Positions 7,068 to 14,373 of a stretch of DNA of 32,313 nucleotides are shown in pieces. Position numbers and translations under genes: made by a program. The DNA is from Bacillota bacterium. Lineage in GTDB: Bacteria > Bacillota > Sulfobacillia > JAJZYS01 > JAJYTV01. Within the stretch, counting starts at the first letter, position 1. Every line of letters begins with the position of its first letter. The notes under the pieces were generated by a model. The model did no database searches and had not been told where the DNA came from. It saw only the letters and a list, made by a program, of their open reading frames with translations. The stretch covers positions 1 to 32,313 of the forward strand of contig JAJZQO010000026.1 in NCBI GenBank assembly GCA_021847575.1, read 5' to 3'.

Positions 7068-7896
7068 GCTGTTGGTCGTTCCTACTCCGATCGGCAATCT
7101 GGGCGACATCACGGCCAGGGCACTGGAATCTCTGCGGGAGGCCGACGTGATCTACGTCGAGGACACCCGGCGGAGCGGCATGCTGTTGCAGCACTTCGGC
7201 ATCAAGAAGCCCATGAAGTCGCTCTTCAAAGGAAACGAAAAGGCGCGCAGCATGGCTGCGCTCGACGAGTTGCGGCAGGGACGCACGGTAGCCCTGGTGT
7301 CGGATGCCGGCACACCGGGCATCTCCGATCCAGGAGCCTTTCTCATCGAGTCCGCCATCTCGGAGGGTTTCGCGGTGGAAGCGCTGCCCGGTGCGCAGGC
7401 GATTCTGCCGGCATTGCTGCTGTCTGGCCTGCCGCCTACGCCGTTCACCTTCTTCGGCTTTTTGCCGCGCACCACCGCCGCCCGCAGGGCCGCTCTCCAG
7501 AAACTCGCGGGCATTGCGTGGACGCTGGTCTTCTACGAGGCGCCCCACCGCCTCGCCGCCATGCTCGCCGATGCGCAAACCGTGCTTGGCGAGCGACCGG
7601 CTGCTGTCGTACGGGAAATCAGCAAGCTGCACGAAGAGACCCGCCGCTCCAAACTCGGGGAGCTTGCGCAGTGGGCGCGCGAGGTGCAGGTGCGCGGCGA
7701 GATCGTCGTGGTCGTGGGAGGTATGTCCCAGCCGCCCAATGTTACAGCGGTTCCTCTCGCCGAGTTCGTCGCAGACCGACTCGCGCAGGGCGACAGTCCC
7801 GCGGCGACCGCGCGGCAAGCCAAGGCCGCTGGCTACGCACGGCAAGAAGCCTATCAGGAGGCCTTGCAGCAAAAAGGCAAAGCGCCGGAATCCTGA
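7057..7896 (+). CDS. rsmI: 16S rRNA (cytidine-1402-2'-O)-methyltransferase
   Basis: 279 residues, normal for RsmI. It methylates the ribose of C1402 in the 16S decoding centre using S-adenosylmethionine. N-terminal LLVVPTPIGNLGDITARALE, YVEDTRRSGMLL, ALVSDAGTPGISDPG and FYEAPHRL are family signatures of the tetrapyrrole-methylase fold. The C-terminal SPAATARQAKAAGYARQEAYQ helix-turn region is also typical. ATG 7057 overlaps the previous stop by 11 bases. It is the last gene of the csfB operon; no strong terminator is visible before the abrB promoter. Confidence 0.95.
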   Translation: MAPRLLVVPTPIGNLGDITARALESLREADVIYVEDTRRSGMLLQHFGIKKPMKSLFKGNEKARSMAALDELRQGRTVALVSDAGTPGISDPGAFLIESAISEGFAVEALPGAQAILPALLLSGLPPTPFTFFGFLPRTTAARRAALQKLAGIAWTLVFYEAPHRLAAMLADAQTVLGERPAAVVREISKLHEETRRSKLGELAQWAREVQVRGEIVVVVGGMSQPPNVTAVPLAEFVADRLAQGDSPAATARQAKAAGYARQEAYQEALQQKGKAPES

Positions 7897-8018
7897 AAGC
7901 CACGTGAGCAGGCAAGGAAATCAGCTCTGCGCACGGGCCATTTCCCGGTCGCTGCAACAGCACGACACGGCTGTTTCTCCGGCACTTGAAGAATCTGCTT
8001 TGGGAGGTCTTCCAGGCG

Positions 8019-8048
8019 TTGACTTCCCAGGCAGCCTATCGTTATGAT
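8019..8048 (+). promoter_or_regulatory. Sigma-A-type promoter of abrB
   Basis: TTGACT (8019-8024) and TATGAT (8043-8048) are separated by 18 nt, a close match to the vegetative consensus TTGACA-N17-TATAAT. The predicted transcript starts near 8055, about 40 nt before the gene. The ribosome binding site AGGTGA is at 8084-8089. Confidence 0.8.
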
Positions 8049-8095
8049 CGCATGGTAACGCGTGAAAGCGTAAAGAGAAAACGAGGTGAAGCATT

Positions 8096-8350
8096 GTGAT
8101 GAAGTCTACCGGGATCGTGCGCAAGGTAGACGACCTTGGCCGAGTTGTACTTCCGATCGAGCTGCGTCGCACGCTCGACATCGCTGAAAAGGACTCGCTC
8201 GAGATCTACGTCGACGGCGAGAAGATCATCCTGCGCAAGTACGAGCCAGCCTGCGTCTTTTGCGGCAACGCTGGCGACGTGACGAATTTCCGCGGCAAGA
8301 ACATTTGCAGCGCCTGCGCGGCAGAGATCGGAACCAGCCAGGCGGTCTGA
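8096..8350 (+). CDS. abrB: AbrB/SpoVT-family transition-state regulator with zinc ribbon
   Basis: 84 residues. The N-terminal swapped-hairpin DNA-binding domain MKSTGIVRKVDDLGRVVLP continues with IELRRTLDIAEKDSLEIYVDGEKI and is nearly identical to Bacillus AbrB, a global repressor of post-exponential genes (competence, biofilm, sporulation). The C-terminal half differs: two Cys pairs, CVFC (53-56) and CSAC (71-74), should form a zinc ribbon instead of the Bacillus oligomerisation domain. The start is GTG 8096 or ATG 8099, both within reach of AGGTGA at 8084-8089. It is monocistronic, between its own promoter and terminator. The position at the end of the csfB-rsmI series matches B. subtilis. 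Confidence 0.92.
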   Translation: MMKSTGIVRKVDDLGRVVLPIELRRTLDIAEKDSLEIYVDGEKIILRKYEPACVFCGNAGDVTNFRGKNICSACAAEIGTSQAV

Positions 8351-8351
8351 G

Positions 8352-8380
8352 AACCCGCACGCTAGTCGGTGCGGGTTGTT
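8352..8380 (+). terminator. Terminator of abrB
   Basis: AACCCGCAC (8352-8360) pairs perfectly with GTGCGGGTT (8369-8377) around an 8-nt loop. The stem ends in TT and is followed by GTT, a weak T-run. It starts 2 nt after the abrB stop. Confidence 0.8.
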
Positions 8381-8421
8381 CGAGCTGCCAGCGCTGTAGT
8401 CCGCGAAAGTATCGTGCTCAG

Positions 8422-8460
8422 GACATGGCAGCCGCTCCTGCGTGGAGCGGCTGCCATGTC
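8422..8460. repeat. Perfect 17-bp hairpin
   Basis: GACATGGCAGCCGCTCC (8422-8438) and GGAGCGGCTGCCATGTC (8444-8460) are exact reverse complements with a 5-nt loop, TGCGT. No T-run follows on either strand. It lies between the abrB terminator and the transglycosylase. It is far stronger than needed for a terminator; see the findings. Confidence 0.9.
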
Positions 8461-8493
8461 ATAGCCGTAGGGTGGCGGGCGTAGGTTCGGACG

Positions 8494-9000
8494 ATGCGCA
8501 TGACAGTTTGGACACTCGGTTTGCGCCGCGTACCCCCGGGACGCCTGCTCGGTTTCGCCGCGCTCCTCCTTCTCGCGGCCAGCATCGCCTCGTTCTTGCG
8601 GAGCCCACGGCAAGAGGCGCTCTGGCCGCTCGAGGTGCGAGCGGCCAGGCGTCACGGCCTTCCTCCTGCGCTCGTGGCGGCCGTTGTCGAGGCGGAGAGC
8701 GGCGGCAAGCGGTATGCCGTGAGTGCCCGTGGCGCCCTCGGCCTTATGCAGGCGACGCGGAACAAGTTCCAGCCCACGCAGAATCCGTTCGATGCGGAGA
8801 CCAACCTCGATGTCGGAGCGCAGTACCTGGCGGAGCAGCTCAAGGCGTTCCACGGCAATCTCACCCTGGCCCTTGCCGCATACAACGCCGGGCCGGCAGC
8901 CGTCCATCGCTACCGCGGCGTGCCGCCGTACCCTGAGACCAAGGCGTACATTCGGACCGTTTTGCGGATCTACCACCGCTGGCGGCACCGGCCGGGTTAG
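8494..9000 (+). CDS. Membrane-anchored lytic transglycosylase (SLT domain)
   Basis: 168 residues. An N-terminal transmembrane segment (about 17-35) is followed by a single SLT (goose-lysozyme-like) domain that cleaves peptidoglycan glycan strands. Catalytic Glu is E68 in VVEAESGG. GALGLMQ, NPFDAETNLDVGAQYL, LALAAYNAGP and GVPPYPETKAYIRTV are the other family motifs, all present. It should act on the outer face of the membrane. ATG 8494 is used; ATG 8500 is also possible. It converges, with a 4-base overlap, on the pilin operon. A small cell-wall hydrolase next to pilus or type IV secretion genes fits a VirB1-like role, but generic wall turnover is equally possible. Confidence 0.88.
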   Translation: MRMTVWTLGLRRVPPGRLLGFAALLLLAASIASFLRSPRQEALWPLEVRAARRHGLPPALVAAVVEAESGGKRYAVSARGALGLMQATRNKFQPTQNPFDAETNLDVGAQYLAEQLKAFHGNLTLALAAYNAGPAAVHRYRGVPPYPETKAYIRTVLRIYHRWRHRPG

Positions 9001-9644
9001 CCGCTTGTCCAGATGGCCAGTCGGTCGGTTCCGGCGACGTCGATAGAAGTGGAGAGCGTCTTTTGTTGGCCGCCTTGCGTCCAGCCGACGGAAAGGACGT
9101 ACGAGCCGTCCGCAGGGCTTCGCGCCGTCCACGGCACCCATACGGTGGTGGTGAAGCCGTCTCCTGAAGCGGTGAACTGGCCAACGTTCACCTTTGCGTA
9201 GTCGATGGCGCCGGCGGGCAGGGCCACTGTCTGGAGGAAGGCAGATGGCAGGTACAGGCGGATGTTCTCTGCCCCGGGAGCATTCGCTAGTTCGACAGTG
9301 AAGCTGTCTCCCCGGCGCACGCGCGTTTTCGACAGTTCGAGCGCTGCCGAGGGCACTGCGGGCGGTCGCGTGGTTGCCACAACCACGATCGTTCGGCTTG
9401 TGCTGGCGGTGAGTCCTCGATCGTCCTCGACGAACAGGGTGACCCGATAGCTGCCGGGTGTTGCAAAGGTCGACTGGCGACCGATCCAGATCTCGAGCGT
9501 GATGCGATGACCAGGCGCCGGATCGTAGGAATGGTCAACGTATGTGACAAGCGATCCCGTATGCACGACGGCAGGGGCGGAGAACGCAGCCACGGGGCCG
9601 GATACCGCCGCTGCAAAAAGAACCGGACTCAGTGCGGCAACCAC
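8997..9644 (-). CDS. Secreted Ig/PKD-like protein of the pilin operon
   Basis: 215 residues. The N-terminus is a hydrophobic, signal-like stretch (about 1-25) without the usual basic residues. It is followed by a beta-rich region resembling a PKD/CARDB-type domain (TFATPGSYRVTLFVEDDRGLTASTSRTIVVVA) and a second beta-rich region ending in a Thr/Ser-rich part. I recognise the fold type only, not a named family. GTG 9644 overlaps the upstream TadG-like gene by 16 bases, so it is translated as the last gene of the pilin operon. A pilus-associated or surface protein is the natural inference. Its stop overlaps the convergent transglycosylase by 4 bases. Confidence 0.75.
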   Translation of the reverse strand: MVAALSPVLFAAAVSGPVAAFSAPAVVHTGSLVTYVDHSYDPAPGHRITLEIWIGRQSTFATPGSYRVTLFVEDDRGLTASTSRTIVVVATTRPPAVPSAALELSKTRVRRGDSFTVELANAPGAENIRLYLPSAFLQTVALPAGAIDYAKVNVGQFTASGDGFTTTVWVPWTARSPADGSYVLSVGWTQGGQQKTLSTSIDVAGTDRLAIWTSG

Positions 9645-10069
9645 CCGATCGCCTCCTCGGCATGGACCGGAAACGTAACTTCGCCGATCAATGCCGGCAT
9701 GGGGGCGGTCACCAGGACGGTAGCGGCGATGGCGGCGGGAGGGCCACTTTGGACGCTGGGCGCGCCCTCCCAGGCGAAGCCGACGCCGCCCGGAAGCGAG
9801 GCGCGCAGGATTGGCGCGGCGGCCGCTTCCGCGGCCGCGGCATCGAGCAGAGGAACTCCAGACGGAATGGATGACGGGGCGACTTGGTGTGCTGCACCGC
9901 GCAAAGCGGCGTCTAGCGCGGCTTGGACATCGGAGTGGGCACTGGCGACGGCGGCGAAGTCGAGCGCGAGGGCCAGGGCGGCCAGCAGCACCGCGGCTGT
10001 GCCGGCGGCGGCGAGGATGCCCCAGACGCCGTCCTCACATGCCGTTCGGCGGACGGTCGCTGGATCCAC
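9629..10069 (-). CDS. TadG/TadE-like pseudopilin
   Basis: 146 residues with a short charged N-terminus, then one long hydrophobic helix (about 16-40, VWGILAAAGTAAVLLAALALALDFAAVASAHSD) and an outside domain. This is the layout of TadE/TadG minor pseudopilins. ALDAALRGAAHQV after the helix resembles the region in TadG-type proteins where secreted residues form an amphipathic helix. GTG 10069 has AGGAGGG (revcomp of 10077-10084) about 7 nt upstream, a very strong site. It overlaps the upstream TadE-like gene by 35 bases. The family is inferred from architecture and context. Confidence 0.7.
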   Translation of the reverse strand: MDPATVRRTACEDGVWGILAAAGTAAVLLAALALALDFAAVASAHSDVQAALDAALRGAAHQVAPSSIPSGVPLLDAAAAEAAAAPILRASLPGGVGFAWEGAPSVQSGPPAAIAATVLVTAPMPALIGEVTFPVHAEEAIGWLPH

Positions 10070-10451
10070 AGAAAGTCCCTCCTAGATTGACGACAAGTGC
10101 GGTGCCGGGCCAATTGACCGAAACCGGCGCTTCCGCGGTAAGGCAGACCTGGGCGCCCCACGGTTGGGGCGGGGGTGTACCGACTACGGTCGCGTTGCTG
10201 GTGCCCGCCCAGGCGTCGATTTCGGTCGCGAGGTCGTTGGCGATGGTGGACGTTACTCCGCCCGCCATCTCCGCGCTACGCAGGCTTGCGTAGGCTTGTC
10301 CCACCAGAAGGGAACGGAGCCCGATCAGGTGCGCTGTCTCCGCGCCGCCGAAGGCAAGCAGGAGCAGAAGCGGCATGAGCATGGCCACGGCCAGGAATGC
10401 GCTCAGATCGCCCCGTGCGTCCGTCAGCTGCTGATGGGCACGGCGAGCCAC
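10035..10451 (-). CDS. TadE-like pseudopilin
   Basis: 138 residues from GTG 10451. The processing-type sequence TDARG-DLSAFLAVAMLMP, followed by LLLLLAFGGAETAHLIGLRS, matches TadE-like minor pilins: a short leader, a cleavage Gly and a hydrophobic helix with Glu beyond it. The leader motif ARGDLSAF echoes ERGDLSTY in the upstream Flp-like pilin, suggesting the same prepilin peptidase. The C-terminal outside domain has two Cys, which could form a disulfide. The start is uncertain: no good ribosome binding site is visible before GTG 10451, and translation may be coupled to the Flp-like gene, which it overlaps by 28 bases. Confidence 0.72.
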   Translation of the reverse strand: MARRAHQQLTDARGDLSAFLAVAMLMPLLLLLAFGGAETAHLIGLRSLLVGQAYASLRSAEMAGGVTSTIANDLATEIDAWAGTSNATVVGTPPPQPWGAQVCLTAEAPVSVNWPGTALVVNLGGTFCGSSDRPPNGM

Positions 10452-10624
10452 TGGTTGACGATGTCGCTGAGCTTCGTGCCGGCACCCGTGAAGGCGACCA
10501 TCACGACACCGGTAAGGGAGAGCGCGGCCAGTGCCAGGATGCCTTGGGCGAGGTAGGTCGAGAGATCTCCGCGCTCGTCTTTGAGAATTGCAGCAAGCTT
10601 GACCCGCAGGAACGTGTACCACAT
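10424..10624 (-). CDS. flp: Flp-type major pilin candidate
   Basis: 66 residues. After a basic leader (MWYTFLRVKLAAILKDERG), a predicted prepilin cleavage after Gly gives DLSTYLAQGILALAALSLTG, a hydrophobic helix, and then a short polar tail. Flp pilins read G-xxxxEY; here the Tyr at +5 of the mature sequence is kept but the Glu is Thr. ATG 10624 has AAAGGGG (revcomp of 10633-10639) 8 nt upstream. It is the first gene of the operon and has the shared promoter motif at 10666-10704. The Tad assembly genes are encoded 12 kb away at 22486-27860. No prepilin peptidase is in the window. Confidence 0.72.
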   Translation of the reverse strand: MWYTFLRVKLAAILKDERGDLSTYLAQGILALAALSLTGVVMVAFTGAGTKLSDIVNQWLAVPISS

Positions 10625-10665
10625 TCGGACTGCCCCTTTCTCGTCGCGTCGGCGACGGACTAGAA

Positions 10666-10704
10666 GTTCGAGCAGCAACATCCATATCCTACCAACGGGT
10701 GTTC
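10666..10704 (-). promoter_or_regulatory. Shared GAACA-N4-TTGG-N-AGGA promoter, pilin operon
   Basis: Read on the minus strand, GAACACCCGTTGGTAGGA (revcomp of 10687-10704) is one of three copies of the same motif in the window. AGGATAT (10684-10690) resembles the -35 of sigma-H promoters and CTCGAAC (10666-10672), 11 nt further, resembles its GAAT-type -10. The start codon is 42 nt downstream of the -10. The other copies are at 27944-27982 and 31227-31266, each before a related operon. Confidence 0.65.
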
Positions 10705-11084
10705 TGGAGCATCAGTTCTTTTGCACGGCGTTGCCATAGTGGATGGGGGACGGACAGACGAACGGGAACGTCCCAGACGCTCTTCCGGGCCGTGTGTGGG
10801 CGAGTCGAGGAGATGGGTTGGACAAGGCGTGCTTCCGACGCTCAGGTGTTACGCGCTGCAAGAGTCGACGCAGGACATCCCTACGTCATCGCGAGAACGA
10901 GTGTTGCGGAAACGGAGGTTGCCGTGCCGTAGGGATATGACAAGATGCGCTGCATCCTCGTCGACGCAGTGCCTGAGTTCCTTGGCGAACGTCGCTCTTT
11001 GCGGCGCCAGCACGGAATGATCTATCAGAATTCTGCGGCCGCGACTCGGAAAGATGAGGCTCCTGCCGCAACTCGTCGCCAGAT
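10705..11084. other. Intergenic stretch without a convincing gene
   Basis: Some 380 bases between the pilin promoter and the next minus-strand gene. Short open frames exist on both strands (for example 10813-10932 plus), but none combines a good ribosome binding site, regular codon usage and a recognisable protein. I see no RNA gene. Confidence 0.5.
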
Positions 11085-11414
11085 TCAGGGCCCGTCTCTC
11101 CCCACGGATCGGGGCTCGAGGGTGCACCACGCGATGACGGCCAGCTGTGGCGATCCGTCGGGTGACGGCACCGTTTGGCACACGTAGACGGGCACCGATC
11201 TGCCGTCCGCCTCCCAGGGCCATGCGCTCGCCAAGCGGGGGACAAGCACGACCGTTGCCACCTTGTCCGAACCGATACCCGTCGGAAGCGGGGGCGATAC
11301 CCTGGCCGCCAGGAGGTTGTCGCGTCCGAGAGCGGCGACCCGCCCCTCGATGTGGCACGCGATGGGTTCCTTGGCGCCGTTGCAAAGCAGAACGAATTCC
11401 GCTGGAGTTGCCAT
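11085..11414 (-). CDS. Unknown small protein
   Basis: 109 residues. The protein looks globular and beta-rich (MATPAEFVLLCNGAKEPIAC; SVPVYVCQTVPSPDG; LAVIAWCTLEP), with four Cys residues spread along it and no membrane segment or signal peptide. I do not recognise a family. Third-codon positions are GC-rich as in real genes of this window, and a purine-rich AAGGGGG lies just upstream of ATG 11414. It is divergent from tldD. The neighbours suggest no function. Confidence 0.55.
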   Translation of the reverse strand: MATPAEFVLLCNGAKEPIACHIEGRVAALGRDNLLAARVSPPLPTGIGSDKVATVVLVPRLASAWPWEADGRSVPVYVCQTVPSPDGSPQLAVIAWCTLEPRSVGRDGP

Positions 11415-11505
11415 GCCCCGCCCCCTTCCGTCACTCCTCCCTGCATACGCTCGGGGAAGTCGATCGGTGCTGGCGCGATCGTGCCCGCTCTGCCCTGATC
11501 CGCAG

Positions 11506-11525
11506 TGGCCGTTGGGCCAATTTTT
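11506..11525 (+). terminator. Weak terminator-like hairpin upstream of tldD
   Basis: TGGCC (11506-11510) and GGCCA (11515-11519) around GTTG are followed by A and five T (11521-11525). The stem is short, so this is a weak candidate for a terminator or leader attenuator on the plus strand. A second hairpin, CTCCGCCC/GGGCGGAG (11588-11605), lies further downstream. Confidence 0.3.
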
Positions 11526-11650
11526 GTAAGACGCTGCAGGCGCGGTGGACCTTCTCGCGGAAGATACAGGTGTTGCTTGAACAGCATCTCCGCCCTGGGG
11601 CGGAGGGAAAATGGCACCTCAGTTCGGGGCGCCGGAGGGAGTGACGTAAG

Positions 11651-12946
11651 ATGGAGGCCGGCAGAGTTCTGCTCGAAAGGGCTGCAGAAGGGGCCACGCG
11701 CGGCCGCTGGGTCTCCATGTCGCGCGCCAAGGGCCTGGCGATCACCGCGATGGGCCCGACGGTGGAGATCAGGCAGGATCCACCACGCGAGGGTACCGTA
11801 GTGCGCGAGGTGCGGGACGGCGTCCAGCGGGAATGGGCCACCCCTGGCTGGCGGCCGGATTGGGCCCAAGGCGGCGCACCCGTGGAGACGTTCGAGTGGA
11901 CCGGGCAGCGGCCAGTAGAGGATGTCACGCTGGAGGAGAAACTTCAGGCGGTCACTCGCCTGCGGGACCGCCTGCAAGGCCGCGATCCGCGCATCGTCCA
12001 GGTGATGGTGCGCTATCAGGAACTCGTCGAGGAGAATCGCGTCTCCACCGAGGCGTTCGATCGGCGCAGCCGCGTAGGACGGGTGCACTTTGTCGCGCAC
12101 CTCGTCGTTCACCAGGATGGCCACAGCGAGTATGACTACATGGGCCGTGGCGAAATAGGCGGCTTCGAACTGGCCGCCTTTGAGGACGCCCAGATCGACC
12201 GGTTGGTCGAGCAGGCTCTGCGCCTCTTGGAGGCCAAGCCGATCGAGCCCGGCACCTACAAGGTCGTGACGCACCCCGAGGTTTCCGGCGTGTTGGCGCA
12301 CGAGGCCTTCGGCCACGGCGTCGAGATGGATCTCTTTCTGTCCGATCGTGCCCGCGCGCAGCGTTACATCGACCAGCGTGTCGGCAGCGAATTCGCCACC
12401 ATCATCGACGACCCCACACTGCCGGGTGGCTTCGGCGGCTATCCGTTCGATGACGACGGCATGCTGGCCGGCCCGCATGTCATCCTCGACCACGGCATCC
12501 TCAAGGGAGGACTTGCCGACGCCGACGCGGCCATGGCCCTGCATGTCCCTTCCGGCAACGGCCGGCGTCAAGACTACAGCCGCAAGGTTTATCCCCGCAT
12601 GTCCAACACCTACTTCCAGCCGGGTACGAGCAGTCCTGAAGATTTGATCGCAGGGGTCGAGCGCGGCGTCTACCTCCAGCGCGTGGAGTCAGGCATGGAG
12701 GATCCCCGGAACTGGGGTCTGCAGGTCACCTGCCACTACGGGGAGGAGATCAGGGACGGACGTCTCACGGGCAAGCTTTACCGCACGCTCGGCATGACGG
12801 GCTACGTGCCCGAAGTGCTGCACAGCATCGACGGCGCCGCCAGCGACTTTGCGATGTGGCCGGGCCACTGCGGGAAGGGGTGGAAGGAATGGCTGACCAA
12901 CGGAACGGGCGGACCGCACCTCCGCATGACGGCGAGGCTCGGATGA
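11651..12946 (+). CDS. tldD: TldD-family metalloprotease subunit
   Basis: 431 residues of the TldD/PmbA family. The zinc-binding HEAFGHGVE motif (about 217-225) is the HExxxH site of TldD. GSEFATIIDDPTLPGGFGGYPFDDDG and the RMSNTYFQPG segment are further signatures. TldD and TldE form a heterodimeric protease that digests unfolded peptides; in several bacteria it matures peptide natural products or degrades antitoxins. ATG 11651 has GGAGGG 11634-11639 upstream at a rather long 11-nt distance. It overlaps the next gene by 4 bases (ATGA), the classic tldD-tldE pairing. Confidence 0.92.
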   Translation: MEAGRVLLERAAEGATRGRWVSMSRAKGLAITAMGPTVEIRQDPPREGTVVREVRDGVQREWATPGWRPDWAQGGAPVETFEWTGQRPVEDVTLEEKLQAVTRLRDRLQGRDPRIVQVMVRYQELVEENRVSTEAFDRRSRVGRVHFVAHLVVHQDGHSEYDYMGRGEIGGFELAAFEDAQIDRLVEQALRLLEAKPIEPGTYKVVTHPEVSGVLAHEAFGHGVEMDLFLSDRARAQRYIDQRVGSEFATIIDDPTLPGGFGGYPFDDDGMLAGPHVILDHGILKGGLADADAAMALHVPSGNGRRQDYSRKVYPRMSNTYFQPGTSSPEDLIAGVERGVYLQRVESGMEDPRNWGLQVTCHYGEEIRDGRLTGKLYRTLGMTGYVPEVLHSIDGAASDFAMWPGHCGKGWKEWLTNGTGGPHLRMTARLG

Positions 12947-14205
12947 GCGTCGCGATGCCCAGGGAGGCGGCGGAGGCCTCCGAGTGGGTCCTGACCAGTA
13001 CCAGCGGCGTTGAGACGCAGCTTTACTGGCGACTGGGTGCCCTCCACGCCGAGCGCGAGGTCGCGACGATCACCCATGAACTCGTGCTCTATCGGGATAT
13101 GGACGGAAAGCGGGGATCAGCTTCAGCCCAACTCGCCGGTGACGTCGGCGACGGCGGGCGGGTGCGCACGGCCCTGACAGCTGCAGGCCTCGCCCTCAAT
13201 CCGCCGTACCACCTGCCACATGGTCCGGCAAGTTACCCCGAGATCCCGTTGGGCGGGGAGGAGATGCCAGGGCGCCAGGCACTGGAGGCTTGGCAGGTGG
13301 AGGTTCTGCGCCAAATCGGGCGTGCCGGGGCCAAGGCCTCGCATCTCGAACTGTTTGCGGGACGCCACGAGACCAACGTCCAGTCGTCGAACGGGCGAGG
13401 CCACGGGTGGCAGGGCGATCGCTTCCTCGTGGACCTGGTCGTGGCCTCGGGCGAAGGGGACGCCTCCAGCGAGTTCCGTCTGATGCGTGAGGGAAGGATC
13501 TTGCAGCAACTCCTGCCCGACGCCGCCCTCGACCGGGCGCTGCAGGCTGTCCGGGACCGTGCGCGGGCAGTCCTGCCCCCAACCGGCCGCATGCCTGTCG
13601 TCCTGCCGGCGAGCGAGCTCGAGACCCTGCTCTTCGCGGTGAACATGCACACGAACGCCCAGTTCCTCGTCACGGGCATGCTTCAGAAGAAGGTTGGGGA
13701 CGCGTTGATCGAGACCGAGGGCGATGCCATCCGCATCGCGAGCGATCCGCTGCGTCCCTTCGGCGTCGCCTCCGCCCCGACAGACGGCTCCACGGTACCG
13801 GCGAGACGGCTTGAGCTGCTCGACGACGGCGTGATTCGCAACATGCATGCCGACGTGCAGTTCGGCGCCTATCTCGGGACCGAGCCGACAGGGCCCGTGG
13901 GCACACTGGTTTGGCAGCCCGGTACCGCGCCAGCTGCCGATCTGCTCTCAGACGGACCGGTGCTCGAGGTGCTGGCATTCTCGGCGCTCATGCCCGATCC
14001 CATGACGGGCTCCTTTGCGGCCGAGATCAAGATGGGCTACCTGCACCGCAACGGCGAACGCATTCCAGTCGCGCAGGGCAGCGTGACGGGCAATGTCTTC
14101 GAGGCTCTGGCACGCTGCCGGTTGTCGCGCGAGACGGAGGAGGGCAAGGGCTATTTTGGGCCTGCGCAGGTTCGTTTCGAGCAGCTTCAGGTGGCGGGCG
14201 CGTGA
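12943..14205 (+). CDS. tldE: TldE/PmbA-family partner protein
   Basis: 420 residues from ATG 12943. It has the TldD/PmbA fold but no HExxxH motif, as expected of the TldE (PmbA) partner that completes the active site of TldD. LFAGRHETNVQSSNGRG, ELETLLFAVNMHTNAQFLVTGML, IRIASDPLRPFG and MGYLHRNGERIPVAQGSVTGNVFEAL are family-like segments. The start codon overlaps the tldD stop by 4 bases, ensuring equal production. No precursor peptide or antitoxin gene is recognisable next to the pair, so the natural substrate is unknown. Confidence 0.9.
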   Translation: MSVAMPREAAEASEWVLTSTSGVETQLYWRLGALHAEREVATITHELVLYRDMDGKRGSASAQLAGDVGDGGRVRTALTAAGLALNPPYHLPHGPASYPEIPLGGEEMPGRQALEAWQVEVLRQIGRAGAKASHLELFAGRHETNVQSSNGRGHGWQGDRFLVDLVVASGEGDASSEFRLMREGRILQQLLPDAALDRALQAVRDRARAVLPPTGRMPVVLPASELETLLFAVNMHTNAQFLVTGMLQKKVGDALIETEGDAIRIASDPLRPFGVASAPTDGSTVPARRLELLDDGVIRNMHADVQFGAYLGTEPTGPVGTLVWQPGTAPAADLLSDGPVLEVLAFSALMPDPMTGSFAAEIKMGYLHRNGERIPVAQGSVTGNVFEALARCRLSRETEEGKGYFGPAQVRFEQLQVAGA

Positions 14206-14373
14206 ATAGGGCGGGGCGCTGAGAAGAGCGCCGAACTGCGCTTACGGGAGAGATTTTGCCGGCAATGCGCGAAGCGGGGATGTGGGAGTGTCCTTGACCG
14301 GAGTCCTCGTCGGGCACGGGGCCGTGTCCACCGTACGTCCATGACGGGGAGCCAGCGAAAGGGGGAGGCAATA

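Noticed and set aside
10813-10932. Short plus-strand frame in the pilin upstream region
   Set aside because: GAGGAG is too close to the ATG, third positions are mixed and there is no similarity to known proteins.
11420-11650. T-box or other riboswitch upstream of tldD
   Set aside because: A GGTGG stretch and hairpins are present, but the conserved T-box sequence and specifier layout are not.
10886-12571. 561-codon minus-strand frame opposite tldD
   Set aside because: It overlaps the HEAFGH-containing tldD; the antisense product has no domain.
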